Origin: Cryobacterium luteum
Lineage (GTDB): Bacteria > Actinomycetota > Actinomycetes > Actinomycetales > Microbacteriaceae
Direction of reading: 5' to 3'
Length of the DNA stretch: 64,000 nt
NCBI RefSeq assembly: GCF_900110125.1
Contig: NZ_FOCN01000005.1
Coordinates: 62,001-126,000 of the forward strand
The notes below the pieces were generated by a model. It searched no databases and was not told the origin of the DNA. It was given only the letters and a program-made list of their open reading frames with translations. The position numbers and the translations under genes are program-made. Below are positions 1 to 7,254 of this stretch, piece after piece; the stretch's first letter is position 1; the number at the start of each line of letters is the position of its first letter.

Positions 1-295
1 CGTGGTGTTCGCCGCCCGGCACCAAAATGCGCCGGCGCGGGGCGCGCGCCCAGTACAGGCCCTTGATGCCGAGGTTGATGGCCTCGGTACCGCTTCCGGT
101 GAAGATCACCTCGATCGGGTCGCAGGCAAGGCTCGCCGCCACGATTTCCCGTGACTCTTCGAGCATCCGTTTCGCATTTTGGCCCTGGCTGTGCACCGAG
201 GCGGGGTTGCCGACGACGCCCATCGCTTCGGCATAGGCGGCAATAGCGGCGGGAAGCATGGGCGTGGTCGCCGCATGGTCCAAATAGACAACCAT
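1..295 (-). CDS. Cysteine desulfurase, N-terminal fragment
   Basis: PLP-dependent cysteine desulfurase of the NifS/IscS class, which mobilises sulfur from L-cysteine as a persulfide for Fe-S clusters or tRNA thiolation. Only the first 98 codons are in the window; the gene runs off the left edge. The visible start reads VVYLDHAATTPM, the usual opening of class V aminotransferases, followed by GNPASVHSQGQ and FTGSGTEAINLGIKG, which pack around the cofactor in the family. The catalytic lysine and cysteine lie outside. The ATG at 295 has TAAAAT exactly six bases upstream and no Shine-Dalgarno sequence, so the mRNA is probably leaderless. It diverges from glgX. Which sulfur pathway it feeds cannot be told from the fragment. 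Confidence 0.9.
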   Translation of the reverse strand, partial: MVVYLDHAATTPMLPAAIAAYAEAMGVVGNPASVHSQGQNAKRMLEESREIVAASLACDPIEVIFTGSGTEAINLGIKGLYWARAPRRRILVPGGEHH

Positions 296-301
296 GGCCC
301 T

Positions 302-307
302 ATTTTA
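302..307 (-). promoter_or_regulatory. -10 box of a leaderless promoter (desulfurase)
   Basis: TAAAAT on the minus strand, six bases before the ATG at 295. With the usual 6-7 base distance from -10 box to transcription start, the mRNA would begin at the start codon. No good -35 hexamer is visible. The 85-bp gap to glgX (296-380) also carries one copy of the GCGGATGCC nonamer at 330-338. Confidence 0.5.
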
Positions 308-380
308 CGCCCCCCAAATTTGTCGTCGGGCGGATGCCGGTGGTCGTCAGCCTCCCTGCACACTGATTACTCTTGAACCC

Positions 381-2459
381 ATGAGTTCCACCGACCCCCT
401 GCGCAACCTCGGTGTGCGCTTGACCAGCGCCGGTGGCGAACTCCGTGTCTGGGCCGAGCACGCCGACGCCATGGAGTTGTGCTTGTTCGACGACACCGAC
501 CCGAACTGGATCATCAAGAGCGTGCCGATGACCATGGACGTGCACGGCGTTTGGTCCGGCAAATCGCGCACCCTGTCACCGGGGCGCCGCTACGGCATCC
601 GGGTGTCGGGTCCGGCGAGCCCTAAGAACTCGTTCCACCCGGAGAAAACCCTGATCGAACCGTATTCTCGTGGTTTGGTTCGGGTGGGAGCCGGGCTGTG
701 GCAATCCTCGGTCGTCGACGACTATTTCGACTGGAACGGTACCGCAAAACCGGCAACGGCCCTCGACCACACTGTGGTTTATGAGGCGCACGTGCGCGGC
801 CTCAGCCGGCTGAATCCGCTGGTTCCGGCCGCGCTGCGTGGAACCTACGCCGGGCTCGCCCACGAATCGACCATCGCCTATCTGAAAGACCTCGGCGTGA
901 CCGCGGTCGAGCTGCTGCCGGTGCAGGCGTTCGTGTCGGAGCAGCGACTGATTAAACAGGGTCTGATCAACTACTGGGGGTACAACACCCTCAATTTCTT
1001 TTCCCCGCACGCCGACTACGCCACCCAGGCAGCCCAGTCTGCCGGGCCGGCAAGCGTGCTGCGTGAGTTCAAGGGCATGGTCAAACTGTTGCACGAGGCG
1101 GGGCTCGAGGTCATCCTCGATGTCGTCTACAACCACACCGCTGAAGAGGGTCGCAACGGTCCGGTCACCAGCCTGCGCGGCATCGACAACTCTGCCTACT
1201 ATCGGCAGGACGAGTCCGGCGCGTACATCGATGTGACCGGCTGTGGCAATACGGTCAACTTCAGCCACGACGTGCCGAAACGTCTCGTGCTCGATTCGCT
1301 GCGCTACTGGGCCAACGACCTGCAGATCGACGGGTTCCGCTTCGATCTCGCCGCGACGCTCGGGCGGGACGCCGGCGTCGTCTACGACCCGGGGCATCCG
1401 CTGCTCACCGAGATTCGCGACGACCCGGAACTGGCCGGAGTGAAACTCATCGCTGAACCGTGGGACGTCGGCCAGGGCGGCTGGCAGACCGGCAATTTTC
1501 CGCCAGGCTGGACCGAGTGGAACGACCGCTACCGCGACCGCATGCGGGATTTCTGGCTGTCCGATATGAAGAGCCTGCGCCTGACCGGCTCGGCCGGCAG
1601 CGGCATCGGCCGGTTCGCGACCCGCGTCGCTGGGTCGTCGAACACCTTCTCCGAAGCTCGCGGACCGCTCGCCTCGCTCAACTTCATCACCGCCCACGAC
1701 GGGTTCACCCTGGCCGACCTGACCGCCTACGACGTGAAGCACAACCTCGGCAACGGCGAGTCGAACCGGGACGGCACCGACAACAACAACTCCTACAACC
1801 ACGGGGTCGAGGGTCCGACCCGCGACGTGGCTATTCTGGCGACGCGGCGCAAAGCCATGCGCAACATGCTCGGCACGCTGCTGCTCTCGGCCGGTATTCC
1901 CATGCTCACCGCCGGCGACGAGTTCGGGCGCAGCCAGCGCGGCAACAACAACGCCTACTGCCAGGACAGCGAGCTGACCTGGCTCAACTGGGACTTCGAC
2001 GACTGGCAGCAGGACTTGCACCGGGTCACGCGCCGGCTGCTGCAGTTGCGGCGGGAGAACCCGGCTCTGCGCCCCGTGCACTTCGGTCGGTTCGGCGAGA
2101 CCACGCCGAGCGCGAGCCAGCTGGACTGGTACAACATGGCCGGCGAGGTGCTCACCGGTGATGCCTGGAACTCGCCGACCGAGCGCACCCTGCAGTACAT
2201 GGCGGCGTCCACCCCCGAACACGAAGCCTTCAACCGCATTCTGCTGGTGATCAACGCGAGGGAGCAGGACGAGACGGTCACCCTGCCCGCGCACGAGGGA
2301 GTGGATGCCTACACGCTGCTCTGGGATTCCGGTCACGACGATCTGCGCGATTCGGTCATCGAGCACGCGCCGGGTACCCCCCTGTTCGTGTCCGGCGCTT
2401 CGATGCAGCTGATGCGGGCGCACGGCGCCTTCGTGCCGCGCCGCACACCGCTGGCCTAG
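381..2459 (+). CDS. glgX: Glycogen debranching enzyme GlgX
   Basis: Isoamylase-type debranching enzyme (GH13) that cuts alpha-1,6 branches of glycogen after phosphorylase has trimmed the outer chains; cytoplasmic. 692 residues, normal for GlgX. An N-terminal CBM48-like domain precedes the catalytic barrel. Region I is VVYNHTAEEG near residue 247; the catalytic triad can be placed as D322 (GFRFDLA), E359 (IAEPWD) and D440 (TAHDGF). The segment NRDGTDNNNSYNHGVEGPT and the later GDEFGRSQRGNNNAYCQD are typical of GlgX. The start chosen is ATG 381 (MSSTDPLRNLG); the frame is open upstream to 294 but that part has no homologous character. TACTCT lies seven bases before the ATG, so the transcript may be almost leaderless. 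It converges with glgP. Confidence 0.95.
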   Translation: MSSTDPLRNLGVRLTSAGGELRVWAEHADAMELCLFDDTDPNWIIKSVPMTMDVHGVWSGKSRTLSPGRRYGIRVSGPASPKNSFHPEKTLIEPYSRGLVRVGAGLWQSSVVDDYFDWNGTAKPATALDHTVVYEAHVRGLSRLNPLVPAALRGTYAGLAHESTIAYLKDLGVTAVELLPVQAFVSEQRLIKQGLINYWGYNTLNFFSPHADYATQAAQSAGPASVLREFKGMVKLLHEAGLEVILDVVYNHTAEEGRNGPVTSLRGIDNSAYYRQDESGAYIDVTGCGNTVNFSHDVPKRLVLDSLRYWANDLQIDGFRFDLAATLGRDAGVVYDPGHPLLTEIRDDPELAGVKLIAEPWDVGQGGWQTGNFPPGWTEWNDRYRDRMRDFWLSDMKSLRLTGSAGSGIGRFATRVAGSSNTFSEARGPLASLNFITAHDGFTLADLTAYDVKHNLGNGESNRDGTDNNNSYNHGVEGPTRDVAILATRRKAMRNMLGTLLLSAGIPMLTAGDEFGRSQRGNNNAYCQDSELTWLNWDFDDWQQDLHRVTRRLLQLRRENPALRPVHFGRFGETTPSASQLDWYNMAGEVLTGDAWNSPTERTLQYMAASTPEHEAFNRILLVINAREQDETVTLPAHEGVDAYTLLWDSGHDDLRDSVIEHAPGTPLFVSGASMQLMRAHGAFVPRRTPLA

Positions 2460-2485
2460 CCCGCCGGGCTGGGCCAGCGGGCTAG
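2456..2485. terminator. Inverted repeat covering both stop codons of glgX and glgP
   Basis: A 9-bp perfect inverted repeat, CTAGCCCGC at 2456-2464 and GCGGGCTAG at 2477-2485, with a 12-base loop. The TAG of glgX (2457-2459) and the TAG of glgP (2484-2482) are both inside the arms. It probably serves as a bidirectional terminator for this tight convergent pair (22 bp apart), though no T tract follows on either strand. Confidence 0.45.
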
Positions 2486-5049
2486 TTCGCGAGGGCGACC
2501 AGGCCCATTTCGGCCGGGCTGATCAGCAGATCATTCCGGGGAACGACGCGCACTGTGTACCCAAACGCTCCGGCCCGGTCGAGTTCGACCGTTCCGGTGA
2601 AGAGGGTGGCGCCACCCGGCGGGGCTTCGTCGGGCGATGCCGGTTCGAGCGCCGCAATGGCCACGTCGCGCAATTCATCGGTGCCCAGGCTCTTGCCGTA
2701 GACGACCTCGACCGTCACATCCTCGGGTGCCAGCCCGCCCAACTGCACGTGTGCGCGCAGGTGCAGGTCATCGCCAACTTCGGGTACCGACGAGACGCCG
2801 CCGGATTCAACGTGGGTCACCGCCACCTGCGGCCAGGCCGACACGATCCGGCCCTTCCACGCCGCCAGTTCGCGGGCGGCACGGTAATTGTTGGCCGACA
2901 TGAGCGCTTCGTAGTGCCCGGCGGGGCGGTACAGGCGCTGCACATACTCGCTCACCATGCGGTCGGCGGACAGTTGCGGCGACAGGGTGGACAGGGTGTG
3001 ACGGATATTGGATACCCAGCGTTCCGGAACGTCGTCGGCGTTGCGTTCGTAGAAGGTCGGCGCCACCTGGTGTTCGATCAGGTCGTAGAGCGCCTCGGCC
3101 TCGAGCCGGTCACGTTCGGCGGGGTCGCCGGCCGAATCGGCTGACGGAATGGCCCAGCCGTTTTTACCGTCGTAGTATTCCGGCCACCATCCGTCGAGGA
3201 TCGACAGGTTCAGCGCGCCATTGAGAGCGGCTTTCATGCCGCTGGTACCGCAGGCTTCGAGTGGGCGGAGCGGATTATTGAGCCAGACATCCGTTCCCGG
3301 ATACATTAGCTGCGCCATCGCGATGTTGTAGTCCGGCAGAAAAGCGATGCGCGTGCGCAGAGCCGGATCGGCGGCGAACTGAACGATTTTCTGGATCAGC
3401 CGTTTGCCCTCTTCGTCGGCGGGGTGGGACTTGCCGGCGATGACGATCTGAATCGGATGTTCCGGGTGCAGCAGAAGGGCGCGCAGTCGTTCCGGATCGT
3501 GCAGCATCAGGGTGAGGCGCTTGTAGGTGGGGACGCGGCGAGCGAATCCGATGGTCAGCACGTTCGGGTCGAAAACCCGGCCGATCCAGGCCGGCGGGAT
3601 GCCGCCGGGGTTCTGGTCGCGCCAGGCGCCCAGCAGGCGGCGGCGGGCATCCTCGACGAACTGCAGGCGCATCTGACCGCGCACCGACCAGAGGTCCTGG
3701 TCGGAGACCTCGTGCGAGGCCCAATTGGCGATCGTCGTGTCGCTCGTGCCGAGCTTGGCCTGCGCGAGGCTCTTCAGTGCCGGGTCGGTCCAACTCTGAG
3801 CGTGCACACCATTCGTGATCGACGTGATCGGAACATCCGCTGAATCAAAACCAGGCCAGAGTCCGTTGAACATGCGGCGGCTGACCTCGCCGTGCAGGGT
3901 GGACACGCCGTTGGCGTGCTGGCCGAGCCGCAACCCCATGATGGCCATATTGAACACTTCGGAGGAGCCGCCGGCGTAACTTTCCGCCCCGAGCGCGAGC
4001 AGGTCGTCCACGTCGACGCCGGGCAGCAGATCGGTGCCGAAGTAGCGACGCACGAGCGAACGCTCGAACCGGTCGATGCCGGCGGCGACCGGGGTGTGGG
4101 TGGTGAAGACGGTCCCGGCCCGGGCCACCTGCAGGGCTTCCTGAAAGCTCAGGCCCTCACCGATCAGGCTGGAAATGCGCTCGAGACCGAGGAACCCGGC
4201 GTGGCCCTCGTTGGTGTGGAAGACCTCCGGCTCCGGCAGGCCGTGCAGCGAACTCCACAGTTTCACGGCGCGGGCGCCGCCGATGCCCAGCAGCAGTTCC
4301 TGCAGCAGTCGGTGTTCGCCGCCGCCGCCATAGAGACGGTCGGTGACCAGGCGCAGGTCGTCGGCATTTTCGGGGATGTCCGCGTCGAGCAGCAGCAGGC
4401 GCACCCGGCCCACCTTGGCCTGCCAAACCCGCGCGTGCAGCGTGCGCTCGTCGGGAAGCGCGAGCGAGACCTGCACGGCCGAGCCGTCGGCGTGGCGCAG
4501 CACGGCGAGCGGCAACCCGTCGGGGTCGAGCAGCGGGTAGCTTTCCATCTGCCAGCCGTCGGGCGAGATGGCCTGGCTGAAGTACCCAGCACGGTAGAAC
4601 AGTCCAACGCCCACCAGCGGCAGGCCAAGGTCTGAAGCGCTCTTGAGGTGGTCACCGGCCAGGATACCGAGCCCGCCCGAATACTGCGGCAGGGCGGCGG
4701 CGATACCGAATTCCGGTGAGAAGTACGCGATTGCGGCGGGCTTTTCGCCCTCGAGTCCCTGGTACCAGCGAGGCTGGTCGAGATAGTCACGCAGCCCGTC
4801 GCGGGTGGCATTGACCTCGCCAACGTAGTCGTGGTCCTGCGCGAGCTCGTCGAGGCGACGTGGGTCGACAGCGCCGAGCAGAGCGACCGGATCGGTGCCG
4901 ATCTCGCGCCACAGATCCGGGGCAATACGCTCGAACAGCTGTCTGGTGGGCTCATGCCACGACCAGCGGAGATTGCCGGCAAGCTCCTCGAGAGCCGCGA
5001 GCGGCTCGGGGAGAACGGCGCGGACGGTAAATTTGCGGATGGCCTTCAC
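2482..5049 (-). CDS. glgP: Alpha-glucan (glycogen) phosphorylase
   Basis: PLP-dependent glucan phosphorylase (GT35) that releases glucose 1-phosphate from alpha-1,4 glucans. 855 residues from a GTG start at 5049 (VKAIRKFTVRAVLPEPL), in the range of the actinobacterial/Thermus-type AlgP family. The N-terminal LAGNLRWSWHEPTRQLF and the segment FSPEFGIAAALPQYSGGLGILAGDH are characteristic of that subgroup. The PLP-binding lysine lies in GTSGMKAALNG, at about K606. The frame is open further upstream to 5121, but that stretch is not family-like and would run into the glgE promoter region. AAGGT 8-9 bases before the GTG can act as a ribosome site; alternatively TAAGGT seven bases upstream could be a -10 box. 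It diverges from glgE and works against GlgE/GlgB in glucan turnover. Confidence 0.93.
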   Translation of the reverse strand: MKAIRKFTVRAVLPEPLAALEELAGNLRWSWHEPTRQLFERIAPDLWREIGTDPVALLGAVDPRRLDELAQDHDYVGEVNATRDGLRDYLDQPRWYQGLEGEKPAAIAYFSPEFGIAAALPQYSGGLGILAGDHLKSASDLGLPLVGVGLFYRAGYFSQAISPDGWQMESYPLLDPDGLPLAVLRHADGSAVQVSLALPDERTLHARVWQAKVGRVRLLLLDADIPENADDLRLVTDRLYGGGGEHRLLQELLLGIGGARAVKLWSSLHGLPEPEVFHTNEGHAGFLGLERISSLIGEGLSFQEALQVARAGTVFTTHTPVAAGIDRFERSLVRRYFGTDLLPGVDVDDLLALGAESYAGGSSEVFNMAIMGLRLGQHANGVSTLHGEVSRRMFNGLWPGFDSADVPITSITNGVHAQSWTDPALKSLAQAKLGTSDTTIANWASHEVSDQDLWSVRGQMRLQFVEDARRRLLGAWRDQNPGGIPPAWIGRVFDPNVLTIGFARRVPTYKRLTLMLHDPERLRALLLHPEHPIQIVIAGKSHPADEEGKRLIQKIVQFAADPALRTRIAFLPDYNIAMAQLMYPGTDVWLNNPLRPLEACGTSGMKAALNGALNLSILDGWWPEYYDGKNGWAIPSADSAGDPAERDRLEAEALYDLIEHQVAPTFYERNADDVPERWVSNIRHTLSTLSPQLSADRMVSEYVQRLYRPAGHYEALMSANNYRAARELAAWKGRIVSAWPQVAVTHVESGGVSSVPEVGDDLHLRAHVQLGGLAPEDVTVEVVYGKSLGTDELRDVAIAALEPASPDEAPPGGATLFTGTVELDRAGAFGYTVRVVPRNDLLISPAEMGLVALAN

Positions 5050-5064
5050 GAGGTCAACCTTAGA

Positions 5065-5091
5065 GGTGTCACGTGTCCAATACGTAACACC
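5065..5091. promoter_or_regulatory. Dyad in the glgP-glgE divergent promoter region
   Basis: GGTGTCACGT (5065-5074) and ACGTAACACC (5082-5091) form a 10-bp inverted repeat with a single mismatch, spaced by 7 bases. It sits in the 84-bp gap between the divergent glgP and glgE starts, so one DNA-binding protein could control both genes. The regulator cannot be named from sequence. Confidence 0.45.
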
Positions 5092-5133
5092 GAAATTCCT
5101 GCGTCCGGGCGAGCCGAGCACAAGACGGGAGCC

Positions 5134-7254
5134 ATGGCCACGCTTTCACGCTACGGTCGTGGTGTGGCCAAGACAGCAACGAAAAAGACGACCCTGCCGA
5201 CAGCATCGAGCAGCGCCCCCACGGCCGTGTCCACGGCTGCGAGCAGCGCCGGCGCATCCGTTGGTCGAATCCCGATTCTCGACCTCTCTCCTCAGCTGAA
5301 CGACAATCTCTGGCCGGCCCGCGCCTTCGTCGGTGAAGTCGTGCCGTTCGCAGCGACCGCGTTTCGCGAGGGGCACGACCTCATCGGTGTCGAGCTGCAG
5401 CTCACCGCCCCCGGCACCAGCACCACGCGGCATCCCATGGCACTGCAAGCCGACGGCACCGATCGCTACGGTACCGAGGCTCAGCTTGGCGCTGCGGGCC
5501 GCTGGACCTATCGGGTGCGCGCCTACGCCGACGACTTCGCCACCTGGGAACACAACGCCGCGATCAAGATTCCGGCGGGCATCGACGTTGAACTCATGTT
5601 CGAGATCGGTGGTGCACTGCTCCGCCAGGCCAGTGCCGACACCGCCCGACCGCTCGCCGCACGCCGACTGTTCAAGGCCGCTGCGGCCACCCTCGCCGAC
5701 ACCACAAAGCCCGCCACCGAACGTCTGCTCGCCGTAGCGGATGCCGCGCTCCGGCAGGCCATCGCAGCCCACCCCCTCGCCGGGCTGGCCACTCTTTCAG
5801 CCGAACGCACCATCATCGTCGAACGCACCAGGGCCGGGGTCGGCTCCTGGTACGAATTCTTCCCCCGCTCGGAGGGTGCCGTGCGACGGCCCGACGGCAG
5901 CTGGCAGAGCGGAACTTTCCGCACCGCGGCCAAGCGACTGCCCGCCGTCGCGGCCATGGGCTTCGATGTGCTCTACCTGCCGCCGATCCACCCGATCGGG
6001 CAGTCCTGGCGCAAGGGCCCCAACAATTCGCTCGAGGTCGCACCGGGCGACCCCGGCTCGCCGTGGGCGATCGGCTCGAAAGACGGTGGCCATGACGCCA
6101 TCCACCCCGACCTCGGCACCGTCGCCGACTTCACGTTCTTTCTGAAGACGGCAGCCTCGCACGGCATCGAGGTAGCCCTCGACTTCGCGCTGCAGGCCTC
6201 GCCGGACCACCCCTGGGTGCAGGAGCATCCGGAATGGTTCACGACCCTCCCCGACGGCACCATCGCCTACGCCGAGAACCCGCCGAAGAAATACCAGGAC
6301 ATCTACCCGATCAATTTCGACAACGATCCCGCCGGCATCCGGGCCGAGGCGTTGCGCCTCGTTCGGTACTGGATCAGCGTTGGGGTGCGCATCTTTCGGG
6401 TGGACAACCCCCACACCAAACCTCTCGATTTTTGGGAATGGCTCATCGGTGAGGTCAACGCCTCCGACCCCGACGTGGTCTTCCTCGCCGAAGCGTTCAC
6501 CCGGCCGGCCCTCATGCAGGCGCTCGGCAAGGTCGGCTTCCAGCAGTCCTACACGTACTTCACCTGGCGCAACACGAAAATCGAACTCGAAGAGTTCTTC
6601 GACGGCCTCGCCACCGATACCCCTGATTTTCTGCGCCCGAACCTGTTCGTGAACACCCCCGACATCCTCACCGAATACCTGCAGTTCGGCGGGCCGGCGG
6701 CGTTCAAGATCCGGGCAGCCCTCGCCGCGACGGCCGCGCCGACCTGGGGGGTGTACGCCGGCTTCGACCTGTTCGAGAACGTCGCCCGGCCGGGTGCCGA
6801 AGAGAGCATCGACAACGAGAAATACGAGTACCGACCGCGCGACTGGAGCAAGGCGGAGGAGCTCGGAAAATCCCTTGCGCCGTACCTCACGCTTCTGAAT
6901 CGCATTCGGGCGGACCACCCGGCGCTCGGGCAGCTTCGCAACCTCGATATCCACGCCAGTGACGACGACTCGATCCTCGTCTACAGCAAGTACCTCGACG
7001 CCGCCTACACGGGCACCGGCCAGGCGGATGCCCTCATCATCGTCGCCAACGTCGACCCGCACTCGGTGCGCCAGACGGTCGTGCACCTCGACGTGACCCG
7101 GTTCGGCATTGCCCGCGGTGACACTTTCGACGTGCACGACCTCGTGTCGGGCGCCACCTGGACCTGGTCAGCCGACAACTTCGTTCGCCTCGACGCCTTC
7201 AGCGAACCGGTGCACATCCTGCACGTCACCCCCCACGATCCGGGCCACGCATGA
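5134..7254 (+). CDS. glgE: Alpha-1,4-glucan:maltose-1-phosphate maltosyltransferase GlgE
   Basis: GH13_3 maltosyltransferase that elongates alpha-1,4 glucan from maltose 1-phosphate, the last polymerising step of the trehalose-to-glucan route. 706 residues from ATG 5134, preceded by GGGAG; the first 35 residues are an Ala/Thr/Ser-rich tail and the family domain begins at GRIPILDLSPQLNDN. Catalytic residues by alignment to the family: D424 (IFRVDNPHTKP), E453 (FLAEAFTRP) and D510 (NTPDIL). The N-terminal domain and the segment GSWYEFFPRSEG are typical. The gene overlaps glgB by four bases (ATGA), so the two are translationally coupled. An in-frame GTG at 5164 is a less likely start. The trehalose synthase and maltokinase that make its substrate are not in the window. 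Confidence 0.95.
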   Translation: MATLSRYGRGVAKTATKKTTLPTASSSAPTAVSTAASSAGASVGRIPILDLSPQLNDNLWPARAFVGEVVPFAATAFREGHDLIGVELQLTAPGTSTTRHPMALQADGTDRYGTEAQLGAAGRWTYRVRAYADDFATWEHNAAIKIPAGIDVELMFEIGGALLRQASADTARPLAARRLFKAAAATLADTTKPATERLLAVADAALRQAIAAHPLAGLATLSAERTIIVERTRAGVGSWYEFFPRSEGAVRRPDGSWQSGTFRTAAKRLPAVAAMGFDVLYLPPIHPIGQSWRKGPNNSLEVAPGDPGSPWAIGSKDGGHDAIHPDLGTVADFTFFLKTAASHGIEVALDFALQASPDHPWVQEHPEWFTTLPDGTIAYAENPPKKYQDIYPINFDNDPAGIRAEALRLVRYWISVGVRIFRVDNPHTKPLDFWEWLIGEVNASDPDVVFLAEAFTRPALMQALGKVGFQQSYTYFTWRNTKIELEEFFDGLATDTPDFLRPNLFVNTPDILTEYLQFGGPAAFKIRAALAATAAPTWGVYAGFDLFENVARPGAEESIDNEKYEYRPRDWSKAEELGKSLAPYLTLLNRIRADHPALGQLRNLDIHASDDDSILVYSKYLDAAYTGTGQADALIIVANVDPHSVRQTVVHLDVTRFGIARGDTFDVHDLVSGATWTWSADNFVRLDAFSEPVHILHVTPHDPGHA

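Noticed and set aside
294-380. Upstream extension of glgX from ATG 294
   Set aside because: The extra 29 residues do not look like a GlgX start, overlap the desulfurase start and cover its promoter; ATG 381 gives the normal N terminus.
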